This document shows, in pieces, positions 15,697 through 23,714 of a DNA stretch of 24,634 bases. Made by a program: the position numbers and the translations under genes. Positions within the stretch are counted from its first letter, which is position 1. Every line of letters begins with the position of its first letter. Source of the DNA: MADRE2 sp964397015 (GTDB lineage Bacteria > Desulfobacterota > Desulfobacteria > Desulfobacterales > Desulfobacteraceae); assembly GCA_964397015.1 (NCBI GenBank), contig CAYNHL010000046.1, positions 1 through 24,634 on the forward strand, in the 5' to 3' direction. The notes beneath the pieces are model-generated. The model saw nothing but the letters and a program-made list of their open reading frames with translations, had not been told where the DNA came from and did no database searches.

Positions 15697-16682
15697 AAAT
15701 TCTTCTCTTTGATTGTCGCCAGGTTGGCCCGTGGGATCGAAAGGGTAAAACGTGCGCCTTTTTGATAACCCTGGCTGTGGGCCGATATTCTCCATCCATG
15801 TATCCTTGCGATGCTTGATACCAGGTAAAGCCCGAGCCCGCTGCTTTTCATCTGAAAATTTTCCCTGTCGCCGGATTGGTAGAATTTTGTAAATATTTTT
15901 TTTATTTCGGCTTTGTTGATACCAACCCCGTTATCGATAAAATCGATAGTGGCCTTCTGGAGCATGGAAGTAAATACAATTTTGAGCCGTGGAACCTCTG
16001 ATTTGTTGTACTTGACTGCATTTGAAAAAATGTTCATGAGCAGCATTTCAAATAAAAACTGGTTCACCGGAAACGCGAACGAATGCGAACCTTTGTTTTC
16101 GATCTGGATTTCACAATTTCTGAACAGAGATCTGTTCTTGCGGCAGAATTTCTCTACAAGTGCCACCAGGCTTTTTGTTTCCAGTTCGGTTCCAAAAATC
16201 CTGCTCTCCACCCGGGCCAGGTTGAGAATACTGTTGATGTTTTCCGTGAGCCGGTCGATATCCTTGAGCATGTCGGTACTGTATTTTTTGATATCCTTGC
16301 TGTCAAATTCATGCCGGATAAAGGTTTCGATATAAATTCTCAAGGAAGTGACCGGTGTCTTGAGCTCGTGGGTAAAATTATAGATGAAATTGTGCTGGAG
16401 CCTGAACAGGTTTACCGTCCGCTGGTAATATATGAAGGCCAGAAGAATCCCGGTCAGAACCACCACGATCAAAAGGCTCAAGACCAGCACGGTCATTCCG
16501 GTTTTCGATGGGAAAAGCTGCCTGGGATCAATATGAAATTTTAAAACAATGGTTTCAAGTGCGCTGGTAATCTCCATGTACCAGGATACGGTCAACACCA
16601 GGAAAGTAGCCAGGGCAAACACGGAACAGGCAAAAATGAAAACCGGGTGCAGGTACCATTTTGAGGGATTTAAAAACTGCAT
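15660..16682 (-). CDS. Membrane sensor histidine kinase
   Basis: A 340-residue kinase. TM1 is at about 14-36, a short extracytoplasmic stretch of about 25-30 residues follows, and TM2 is at about 63-86. A HisKA domain carries His105 in NFTHELKTP. The ATPase domain has NIFSNAVKYNKSE (N box), DFIDNGVGI (G1), FTKFYQ (F box) and SSGLGLYLV (G2). No HAMP or PAS domain is seen between TM2 and the H box. The small external loop suggests sensing within the membrane or through a partner. I chose ATG 16682, one base after the stop of the preceding gene (TGATATG), over GTG 16751 inside that gene. No clear ribosome site precedes it, so translation probably depends on coupling. Its partner is the OmpR-type regulator downstream. 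Confidence 0.92.
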   Translation of the reverse strand: MQFLNPSKWYLHPVFIFACSVFALATFLVLTVSWYMEITSALETIVLKFHIDPRQLFPSKTGMTVLVLSLLIVVVLTGILLAFIYYQRTVNLFRLQHNFIYNFTHELKTPVTSLRIYIETFIRHEFDSKDIKKYSTDMLKDIDRLTENINSILNLARVESRIFGTELETKSLVALVEKFCRKNRSLFRNCEIQIENKGSHSFAFPVNQFLFEMLLMNIFSNAVKYNKSEVPRLKIVFTSMLQKATIDFIDNGVGINKAEIKKIFTKFYQSGDRENFQMKSSGLGLYLVSSIARIHGWRISAHSQGYQKGARFTLSIPRANLATIKEKNLWKLLKKNASWS

Positions 16683-16683
16683 A

Positions 16684-17928
16684 TCAACCGGCGGACAGAT
16701 GACTGGGGAATTTGATGCTGAACCGCACCCCGTTTCCCTTTTCACTCTCACAGGCGATACTGCCCTGGAGTGTCCTGGTCACCAGGTTGAACACAATGGA
16801 CATGCCCAGACCTGTGCCGCCATGTCCCCGCATGGTGGTGTAAAAAGGATCGAACACCTTTTCCAGCTCACCTGGATCCATTCCAGTCCCGTTGTCGGAA
16901 TAGACAAAAATCACCATTTTATCTTCAAGGGTTACATCTATACGGATTTCTCCATGGGACACGCCCTCGAATCCATGAATCAGAGAATTCATGACCAGGT
17001 TGGCCACGATCTGGGAAAGAGCGCCCGGGTGGGAATGCACCTCGATATTCGTATCGCAGTTTACAACCACCTTGTGGCCTGTTTTCTTGTACTTTGGTCT
17101 CAGGCTGAGAAGGATCTCCCGCAGGTACTGGTCCAGGTTGAACCGGCGCTTTTTTTCGCTTGACTGATCCACGGCCACCTGCTTGAAGCTGCTGATCAGT
17201 TCCGCGGCCCGCTGCATGTTGATCAGAATGGAGTTGGCCACTTCCTGGGTGGTGGCAAGAAAATTTTCAAGCTCGCTTCGCTTTAGTTCACCGGTATCGT
17301 AAACTTTTTTAAACTCACGGGTCTTGGCCTCGAGAAAAGAAGCCGCGGTCACCCCGACACCCACCGGCGTATTGATTTCATGGGCGACACCGGCCACCAG
17401 CTCACCAAGGGCGGCCATTTTTTCAGACTGCACCAGCTGGTCACGGGTTCTCTCCAATGTCTCGACCGATGCCAGCAATTCTTCATTGGCCTTTTCCAGA
17501 TCTTTTTGATAGGTTTCCTTTTCACGGATCAGGCGGGCCCTTTCAAACGCCTTGTTGACCGCATGGTAAAGAACGTTCATGTCCTGGACAGGTTTGATGA
17601 TATAATCCCATGCACCCAGCCTCAGGGCCTCGACCGTATCTGCGATGTTTCCGGCACCGCTGACTATGATAATGGGAATGCCGGCATTTCTTTCGGTAAC
17701 ACTGGCAAGAACTTCAAGACCGTCGACTTCAGGCATGCGCAGGTCGCAGAGCACCAGGTCAGGCGGGTCCTTTTCAAAAAGGGCAAGCCCTTTCCTTCCG
17801 TTTTCAGCTGCCGTCACCTCGAACCCGAAATCTTCCAGAAAGCCTATGATACTGTCCCGTATATAGGCCTCGTCGTCAATAACCAGGATGCGTTTGGTTT
17901 CATGGGTCTGCATGTTCAAAGATATCAT
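16684..17928 (-). CDS. Hybrid REC-histidine kinase (cytosolic)
   Basis: A 414-residue protein. The N-terminal receiver (about 13-130) has Asp62 in LVLCDLRMP and the lysine in YIIKPVQD. A coiled coil (about 132-170, KANEELLASVETLERT) leads to the HisKA domain with His183 in GVAHEINTP. The ATPase follows, with NLVMNSLIHGF, YSDNGTGM and GGTGLGMSIV. No membrane segment is present. In this architecture a receiver phosphorylated by another kinase controls the kinase module. The ATG at 17928 overlaps the stop of the upstream receiver gene (ATGA), with GAAGGA directly adjacent. An ATG at 17913 is an alternative start. The receiver is closely similar to the N-terminal receiver of the upstream 669-residue kinase (shared GNIA, LGA.DYI.KP segments), which suggests duplication. 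Confidence 0.92.
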   Translation of the reverse strand: MISLNMQTHETKRILVIDDEAYIRDSIIGFLEDFGFEVTAAENGRKGLALFEKDPPDLVLCDLRMPEVDGLEVLASVTERNAGIPIIIVSGAGNIADTVEALRLGAWDYIIKPVQDMNVLYHAVNKAFERARLIREKETYQKDLEKANEELLASVETLERTRDQLVQSEKMAALGELVAGVAHEINTPVGVGVTAASFLEAKTREFKKVYDTGELKRSELENFLATTQEVANSILINMQRAAELISSFKQVAVDQSSEKKRRFNLDQYLREILLSLRPKYKKTGHKVVVNCDTNIEVHSHPGALSQIVANLVMNSLIHGFEGVSHGEIRIDVTLEDKMVIFVYSDNGTGMDPGELEKVFDPFYTTMRGHGGTGLGMSIVFNLVTRTLQGSIACESEKGNGVRFSIKFPSHLSAG

Positions 17929-18293
17929 TCCTTCAAAAGGTTGCACAGGACATTCAAGTCACTTGCAGGCTTGATAATTATCTTGTCCGATGTAATCCCC
18001 AGTTTTTTAACGGATTTCGGCGGGATATAGTCGGCGGAACCTGTGTGGACGACAAAACGGATACCGGGCCTGAGCTTTCTTGCTTCAACCATAAAGGTGT
18101 TGCCGTCAATCCCGGGCAGCCGGATATCGACAATGGCGTCGTCAATGGAATGCTCCTTTACGATCTCCAGTGCCGCCTCCCCGCTTCCCGCCTGGAAAAC
18201 AGTATAACCGTCATCTTCCATAAAAGCAGCGATGCTCTGGCGTATGCTCTCTTCATCATCCACTATCAAAAATTTCCTGGATCGGTCCGCCAT
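17925..18293 (-). CDS. Stand-alone receiver-domain response regulator
   Basis: A 122-residue protein consisting only of a receiver domain. Asp12/Asp13 are in LIVDDEES, the phosphoacceptor is Asp56 in AIVDIRLPG, Thr84 is the switch and Lys108 is in IIIKPAS. The region before the lysine (SADYIPPKSVKKLGITSDK) is longer than in typical CheY proteins. A strong ribosome site (GGGAGG) precedes the ATG. The gene lies between two hybrid kinases and overlaps the following one by 4 bases, so it likely acts as a phosphate shuttle or sink between them. It has no output domain. Confidence 0.92.
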   Translation of the reverse strand: MADRSRKFLIVDDEESIRQSIAAFMEDDGYTVFQAGSGEAALEIVKEHSIDDAIVDIRLPGIDGNTFMVEARKLRPGIRFVVHTGSADYIPPKSVKKLGITSDKIIIKPASDLNVLCNLLKE

Positions 18294-18321
18294 TCAGCCT
18301 CCCGAAAAAACTTTTGTCCGG

Positions 18322-20331
18322 TTACCGTGATGCCAGCAGCTGCTGGACCTGCATGGAAAGATCATCGACAGATACCGGTTTCATTATAAATCGTTTTATC
18401 CCGGCTTTTTCGAGCATCTGCCGGTTCAAAGCGCCCACGTATCCGCTGCACAATATTATCGGGATATCGTTTCGCATTGCCAGCATTTCTCTGGCCAGTT
18501 CAAATCCGGTGATATCGGGCATCGTCTGATCTGTTATCACAATATCTATATTATTTTGATTTTTTTTAAAAAAGTCAAGTGCTTCAATGCTCGAAAAAAA
18601 CATATCCACCTTATATCCCATGGATTCAAAGCCTTCCTTGCACATACCGGCGATATCCTCATCATCGTCAATCACCATGATCCGCTCCCCTGCCGCGGGT
18701 TTTGTCTCTATCCGGTTTTCAAGTCCGGGGCCAAGCTCAGATTCCCTCGAGACTACCGGCAGCAGGATAGTAATCCGGGTACCCCTGCCCGGCGAGCTCT
18801 TGACACGAATATCCCCCTTGCAGATATTGACGATGCTGTAAACAGTGGCAAGACCGAGGCCCGTTCCCTTTCCTTCCTCCTTGGTGGTGAAATAGGGATC
18901 GAAAATCCTGTCCAGAATATCCTCCTGCATTCCCATACCGGTATCCTTGACCGTCAAAGACAGATATCTACCTTCACCTTGTGTAAGATTCGGAAACTCG
19001 ATAATATCCTGCCTGGACAGCACTGTTTCCTTCAACGACAACGTCAGTTCGCCGCCGGTTTCTTCCATGGCATGGTAAGCATTTGTGCAAAGGTTCATGA
19101 CCACCTGGTGGATCTGGGTCGGGTCAGCCTCGACATATCCGCAGTTCCTGTCGATATCGTCTATGAGCTTGATGGTTGAAGGAATGGAGCCCCGCAAAAG
19201 GGTGAGCCCCTCCTTGACCACCGGATGAATCCTGATTATCCGTTTTGCCTGCTCGTTTTTCCGGTTGAAGGACAAGACCTGGCTGACAAGTTCTGCAGCC
19301 CGCAATGCAGCTTTCTGGATTTTTTCGCTGTGCCTGTAAATGCTGGATTCTTTTTCCACAAGCCGCATGATCATGTCTGAATAACCCAGTACCGGGCTTA
19401 AAATATTGTTCAAATCGTGGGCGATACCGCCGGCTAAAGTTCCTATAGCCTCCATTTTCTGGGATTTGCGCAGCTGTTTTTCCAGTCCCTGCCATCGCTG
19501 TTCGGCTTTTTTCCGGTCTGTCACATCCAGAAGTGAAACGACAATCCGGTCGGTCTCCGGGATCAGTCCGATACTGACATAAACGTAGCGCTGGTCGCCA
19601 TTTTTACCGTTGAATTTGATTTCATACTGCAAGGGGGTATTTTTTTCCTGGTCCGGGGTGCTGGATTGAAGATGAAGATAGTTTTTCAAAACCTCGATAT
19701 CATCCATTGGAACAAAATCAGACCAGTTTTTTTTCCCCACAATGTCGGTTTTTTTCATTCCTGCCATCTCGGAAAACCGGGAATTGACCATGGCAATGGT
19801 GCCGTTTGCCTCGAGAATCATGGCCGCTGTACCGGTGTATTCAAAAACCGCCTTGTAACGGGCCTCGCTGGCCTTGAGCGCCTCGGTCCTTTCTTTGACA
19901 AGTTCTTCGAGGCGTTCCTGGTATGCCTTGTTTTCAAGTTTCAGCCGGCTTTTCTCCAGGCATTTTTTCACTGAATAATACAACACCTTCATGTCTTCAA
20001 TGGGCTTTAAGATATAATCTGCGGCCCCGAGATGCAAAGCATCGACGACAGCGGCAATATTCCCGGTGCCCGACGCCACCACCACGGGGATACCGGGTGC
20101 CTGCATCCGCAGATTTTCCAGGACCTGCAGCCCGTCCATCTCCGGCATTCTCAAATCAAGGAGCACCAGGTCTGGTTTCTCTTTTTCAAAAACCGCCAGG
20201 CCCTGCCGGCCGTTCTCCGCTTCAAAAACCTGGAACCCATAGTCCTCGAGATAGGTGCGGATACTCTGCCTGATATAGGATTCATCATCAACGGTTAATA
20301 TTTTGTATACCTTATGATCCCTATCGATCAT
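18322..20331 (-). CDS. Hybrid sensor kinase REC-PAS-HisKA-HATPase-REC
   Basis: A 669-residue cytosolic protein. The N-terminal receiver (about 8-125) has Asp59 in LVLLDLRMP. A coiled coil follows (about 130-155), then a PAS domain (about 157-275, with YKAVFEYTGTAAMILEANG and ending VSLLDVTDRKKAE). HisKA carries His305 in GIAHDLNNILSPVLGY, and the ATPase has NLCTNAYHAM, KDTGMGM and GTGLGLATVYSIV. A C-terminal receiver (about 550-669) has Asp601 in IVITDQTMP and Lys651 in FIMKPVS. I chose ATG 20331 because GGAAAGG lies 6 bases upstream; ATG 20346 is the alternative. It is the first gene of the five-gene signalling block. The PAS ligand is unknown. Confidence 0.92.
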   Translation of the reverse strand: MIDRDHKVYKILTVDDESYIRQSIRTYLEDYGFQVFEAENGRQGLAVFEKEKPDLVLLDLRMPEMDGLQVLENLRMQAPGIPVVVASGTGNIAAVVDALHLGAADYILKPIEDMKVLYYSVKKCLEKSRLKLENKAYQERLEELVKERTEALKASEARYKAVFEYTGTAAMILEANGTIAMVNSRFSEMAGMKKTDIVGKKNWSDFVPMDDIEVLKNYLHLQSSTPDQEKNTPLQYEIKFNGKNGDQRYVYVSIGLIPETDRIVVSLLDVTDRKKAEQRWQGLEKQLRKSQKMEAIGTLAGGIAHDLNNILSPVLGYSDMIMRLVEKESSIYRHSEKIQKAALRAAELVSQVLSFNRKNEQAKRIIRIHPVVKEGLTLLRGSIPSTIKLIDDIDRNCGYVEADPTQIHQVVMNLCTNAYHAMEETGGELTLSLKETVLSRQDIIEFPNLTQGEGRYLSLTVKDTGMGMQEDILDRIFDPYFTTKEEGKGTGLGLATVYSIVNICKGDIRVKSSPGRGTRITILLPVVSRESELGPGLENRIETKPAAGERIMVIDDDEDIAGMCKEGFESMGYKVDMFFSSIEALDFFKKNQNNIDIVITDQTMPDITGFELAREMLAMRNDIPIILCSGYVGALNRQMLEKAGIKRFIMKPVSVDDLSMQVQQLLASR

Positions 20332-20374
20332 GATCATCCTTTCCATGCGTTAACAAATGATACCCCGTTACCAT

Positions 20375-20397
20375 GGGGGGCCTTGTTTTAAGCCCCC
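20375..20397. other. GC-rich hairpin between the PHP-like gene and the kinase block
   Basis: Plus-strand arms GGGGGGCCTT (20375-20384) and AAGCCCCC (20390-20397) form an 8-base-pair stem with one bulged base and the loop GTTTT. No T-run follows on either strand, so it is not a standard intrinsic terminator. In the minus-strand direction it lies about 70 bases after the stop of the 1001-residue gene and about 45 bases before the kinase start, so it may weaken read-through or be part of the kinase leader. Confidence 0.5.
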
Positions 20398-20401
20398 TAA
20401 C

Positions 20402-20429
20402 CTTATTCCCGGACAACCTTGTCTGTCAA
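20402..20429 (-). promoter_or_regulatory. Candidate sigma70-type promoter for the kinase block
   Basis: On the minus strand a perfect TTGACA (plus 20424-20429) is followed after 16 bases by AATAAG (plus 20402-20407), which matches four of six -10 positions. It points at the REC-PAS-kinase-REC gene about 70 bases downstream, with the GC-rich hairpin in the leader. The -35 box is good and the -10 box only fair. Confidence 0.35.
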
Positions 20430-20469
20430 GGGTTAATGCTGCTTTTGACAAAAGGGATAAAAAAGACTG

Positions 20470-23400
20470 TCAGTCAAAGGACTTAATGACGGCTTTCAGA
20501 TAATGTCCATGGGCGGTTAAATAAAACGACAGGGGCCGTGAAAAGTTGCGTCCCAGTATGCCGTCCACAAAGAGCCGGCTGATATACTGTTCCTGCCCGA
20601 GTAATCTTTGAGACTGCCGGAAAATAATCTTTTCTTCAGGTGTCAGGCTCGATACCATGTCCAGCATCACAGTCTTGGCCCGGGGCAGGTACATCCAGAA
20701 GTAAAAAAGATCGAGGGCCGAGATGATGATCATCACGGAAAGATCCCTGACTTCAGAATTGCGGCTGTTCAGCAGTTTTTCTGGCTTTTCAAGGATATTG
20801 AGTGATTCTGTTTCAGGGAACAGCAGCTCCAGCCTCGCATAAGTGTCGAACAGGTCTGAAAAAGTTTTACCTATATCTCTTTTCCGTAGCCCCATGTTGT
20901 AAAACCGGTCGGCCGTCCCTTCTATAATCCCTGCGACGAAGTCGGACGATGCCTTGGAAATTATGGCGGCCCATTTTTGAAGAACTTCGTTTATCATGGG
21001 AGTGCCTGCAACGGCCATTGCCAGACCGATAAGGGCATTTAACCCTATGGCCACGGGGATGGATAAAATGCTCCTGAAAAAATTACCGGTGACGGCCACC
21101 TTGGGCAGCCCGCGAAGGGCATTGTGGGAAGACAGGTAAATACCGTTGACAATTGCCATGACTGAATACAGCAAAAGCGGGCTGGTGTCCATGGTGATTC
21201 CAAAAGTCCTGTCAAGGAGCACTGTTTTCACGGCGTAATCAAGAAGAGGTACAGAAAACCCGGTGTACATCAGAGAATCCGTCAGCCTGTCCCAGCTGAC
21301 ATAATCGTTCCATTTGAGCACTGACGAGCGCCGCAGCCCGCGCCCGCCGAGCACGGACTGCAGGATGTTCCTGAAACCCGTTATGGAAAACCATATGACC
21401 GCGCCAAAACCTGCCAGAAGCCACCAGTCCTTGGTCAAAAAAAAACAAAGGAAAGCGGGAATGAATCCAATGCCTATTTTCAAGCAGTTTTTCAATTTCG
21501 AGTTCAAATTTTTCCAGGAATACCTTATCTTTGACTGTACGGTGTCCTGCAGTCCCAGATCAGCTGCAGACAGGCGGGTTTTATGTTTTCCTCCCAGTGC
21601 TACGACATTGCCTTTACCCTTTGGATCCAGCACAAAGGCATCCACAACCCATTTGGTTTTCTGGGTGGAAATCAACTGGTGCACACCGGGAAGGTATTTC
21701 AAGACACTTGTTACATATCTTGCAACAGGTCCTGCAACTTCCTGGTATAACAGGGTCAGCTGCTTGTGCATTATTATTTTGACCGGTAATATCAACCGAT
21801 CGCCTGTAGACCGCCTGATTTCCTTTCTGGCCCTGGGCGGCAGCGTATTTACTGCGCCGAAACCCATTCCGTATGCCTGGTATGTTTTTCCGCTTGAATC
21901 ACTTCCGATACGGGTCTTGAGGGGTCGTACCGCGTACATATTTTTCAAAGCACTGATATCATAAAGAATTTCCATCAACTTTTCCAGCCGGTTAGATTTA
22001 TCGTCATACTCGCCGTGATCGACTGTCTTTATGATATTGCGCACAATCTGCTTGAGTTTCAGCAGACTGCCTGAATTGATGGCTTCTTGAAGCTCATTTA
22101 CTGAAAATATATTGTCAGTTGACCCGGAAAGGATATTTTTCAGCGTAATGATTTCCAAACGGCTGATCATACCCTTGCCGGCATAAAGAATCTCAAGGAT
22201 ATCTTCGGGTTTCAGGTCACCTACGTTGAGGGTTATCCTGTATGCGTGGTGCAGCTGTTCGATATTGTCGAGAAGATCCGTGAAATTGAACCTGAGACGG
22301 GGCGGAACTTCGGCCTCATTTGAAAAATCAAGGGAATGCAGTGTATCCAGCTGCTGATCCGGGAACAGAAAGGTTGAAACAATGGTATCAACGGTGAATC
22401 CTTCCAGTTTTGCCGCCAGATCGTCGATCTTTTTTTCCGGATCAAAAACAACACCCTTCCCTTTATTGTGCAATGCCGTGATCCGCTTGTGTATGGCCTT
22501 TATCACCGAGGCATGGATATACTCACCGAGATGATTTATGGAGGGCTGACCCGGATAAATAAATGTCAGAAACCCTTCCGGGGTAAGCGGTGCCATGTCG
22601 ACATCAAAACGCCTGCATATATCATCCAGGTGACTATTGTTGAATTCATCCAGGAGACGCAGTATGTATTTTTTCTGAAACTGCAGGACCGCTTTACCCT
22701 GTTCCATGAATGCCACCACATGGGGTTCTGCAAGAAAACACAAAAAAGATTCGACATCCGGCAGTTCCCTGGATACCCAAATGAACGATATGCGGCGGTT
22801 CCGGTATCGTGCCCACAGTTCGATACCAATACGAAGGTCGATTTCCATGATACGGGCCGCTTCGATCAGTTCTGCGGCAAACCGGGGTTCTATGTAATGG
22901 TAGTAAATTACCCGCAAGCGCCTGATTCCTTTTATCCACGCATCCATGATCAGATGGGTAGGGGACTTGCGGCCCGATGTATGGGCATCATGGACATGAT
23001 CATCAAAAGTGATCTGGTTCCAGGCCTCAGGCATTTCAAGCAAATGATACCTGCGAAGCTGTTTTCGGATAGTCCTGGGCTTTCCAAAAGCTGCAAGCCT
23101 GAAATCATGTGCCAGTTGAAGCTGGGCCGGATAATCACCCTTTGCCCGGACAAAGGATTTCATGATCTGCAGCAGCACCCGGGCGGTATTTTTGGGCATG
23201 GGGCCGTCGGCTGCACTGAAAATATCATCTTTCAAACATTTCAATGCCTGCAGGCGGTTTTCGATTTCACCCCTTTCCATGGATTCAAGCAGGTTTACTA
23301 TTGAATATGCCGTTCTGAGACCCTTTGACTCGGCAAGTTCCTTGATCCCCAGGGGATGAAAAAACGGGTAATACAGTTTTCGTGTATAGTTGAGATTCCT

Positions 23401-23475
23401 GTCCGGATCATAGATGGAATTGACTACACGGATAAGCTCATGATCCCGTTCGTCAAAGAATAACTTTTGTATCAT
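20470..23475 (-). CDS. Large conserved-looking protein with degenerate PHP-like domain and C-terminal membrane segments (unknown function)
   Basis: A 1001-residue protein I cannot place in a named family. Residues 158-219 resemble the start of a PHP phosphoesterase domain: DDHVHDAHTSGRKSP (His160, His162), then VIYYHY with His193 where the family has TDH, then the helix AAELIEAARIMEI and RIGIE ending in Glu219. The Asp of the usual SDG and of TDH are missing, so metal binding may be altered or lost. The middle part is soluble and rich in charged helices. The C-terminal third has hydrophobic stretches at about 666-680, 686-702, 765-782 and 803-824, which suggests membrane attachment. A short charged tail follows. 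The ATG at 23475 lacks a clear ribosome site. The gene lies between the kinase block and a divergent oxidoreductase; neither neighbour reveals its role. Confidence 0.75.
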   Translation of the reverse strand: MIQKLFFDERDHELIRVVNSIYDPDRNLNYTRKLYYPFFHPLGIKELAESKGLRTAYSIVNLLESMERGEIENRLQALKCLKDDIFSAADGPMPKNTARVLLQIMKSFVRAKGDYPAQLQLAHDFRLAAFGKPRTIRKQLRRYHLLEMPEAWNQITFDDHVHDAHTSGRKSPTHLIMDAWIKGIRRLRVIYYHYIEPRFAAELIEAARIMEIDLRIGIELWARYRNRRISFIWVSRELPDVESFLCFLAEPHVVAFMEQGKAVLQFQKKYILRLLDEFNNSHLDDICRRFDVDMAPLTPEGFLTFIYPGQPSINHLGEYIHASVIKAIHKRITALHNKGKGVVFDPEKKIDDLAAKLEGFTVDTIVSTFLFPDQQLDTLHSLDFSNEAEVPPRLRFNFTDLLDNIEQLHHAYRITLNVGDLKPEDILEILYAGKGMISRLEIITLKNILSGSTDNIFSVNELQEAINSGSLLKLKQIVRNIIKTVDHGEYDDKSNRLEKLMEILYDISALKNMYAVRPLKTRIGSDSSGKTYQAYGMGFGAVNTLPPRARKEIRRSTGDRLILPVKIIMHKQLTLLYQEVAGPVARYVTSVLKYLPGVHQLISTQKTKWVVDAFVLDPKGKGNVVALGGKHKTRLSAADLGLQDTVQSKIRYSWKNLNSKLKNCLKIGIGFIPAFLCFFLTKDWWLLAGFGAVIWFSITGFRNILQSVLGGRGLRRSSVLKWNDYVSWDRLTDSLMYTGFSVPLLDYAVKTVLLDRTFGITMDTSPLLLYSVMAIVNGIYLSSHNALRGLPKVAVTGNFFRSILSIPVAIGLNALIGLAMAVAGTPMINEVLQKWAAIISKASSDFVAGIIEGTADRFYNMGLRKRDIGKTFSDLFDTYARLELLFPETESLNILEKPEKLLNSRNSEVRDLSVMIIISALDLFYFWMYLPRAKTVMLDMVSSLTPEEKIIFRQSQRLLGQEQYISRLFVDGILGRNFSRPLSFYLTAHGHYLKAVIKSFD

Positions 23476-23500
23476 GTTTCAATAAATCCGCCAGAATCAG

Positions 23501-23530
23501 TTGACACCAAAAACACATACCATGTGTAAT
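23501..23530 (+). promoter_or_regulatory. Candidate sigma70-type promoter of the aldehyde oxidoreductase gene
   Basis: TTGACA (23501-23506, perfect) and TGTAAT (23525-23530, five of six) are separated by 18 bases. This would give a transcript with a leader of roughly 175-180 bases before the ATG at 23715. Confidence 0.5.
23513..23527. promoter_or_regulatory. Palindromic operator candidate overlapping the -10 box
   Basis: ACACATaccATGTGT is a perfect 6+6 inverted repeat with a 3-base centre. It lies in the spacer of the candidate promoter and covers the first bases of its -10 box, a typical place for a dimeric repressor. It also sits about 40 bases upstream of the divergent PHP-like gene. It matches neither the FNR nor the CRP consensus. 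Confidence 0.45.
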
Positions 23531-23564
23531 TCAGTCAAACAAAATGGTCAATGGAAAAATCAGG

Positions 23565-23583
23565 AACGCAGATTTACTGCGTT
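23565..23583 (+). other. Perfect leader hairpin upstream of the oxidoreductase gene
   Basis: AACGCAG-attta-CTGCGTT is a 7-base-pair stem with a 5-base loop in the presumed leader. Further on, GATCC (23617-23621) can pair either with a GGAT just upstream (23609-23612) or with GGATC (23639-23643), giving two mutually exclusive pairings. I recognise no known riboswitch class, including the Moco/tungsten cofactor motif expected for such genes. Confidence 0.4.
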
Positions 23584-23714
23584 GTCAAAATTACTGACAG
23601 GTATACAGGGATAAATGATCCTGCTTAAGGTTTCCGCGGGATCAAAATCATGATAGACTTTGTCCGGGTTAAAAAATGAAATACAACAAATCATGCTTGC
23701 CGGGAGGATTTAAA

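Noticed and set aside
20440..20480. GACTGACAGTC followed by six T after the PHP-like gene as an intrinsic terminator
   Set aside because: The palindrome has only one central base, so a real stem would be reduced to 3 base pairs, too weak for termination.
23531..23714. Moco/tungsten cofactor riboswitch in the oxidoreductase leader
   Set aside because: The conserved blocks I would expect from that RNA family are not recognisable. Only generic hairpins are seen.
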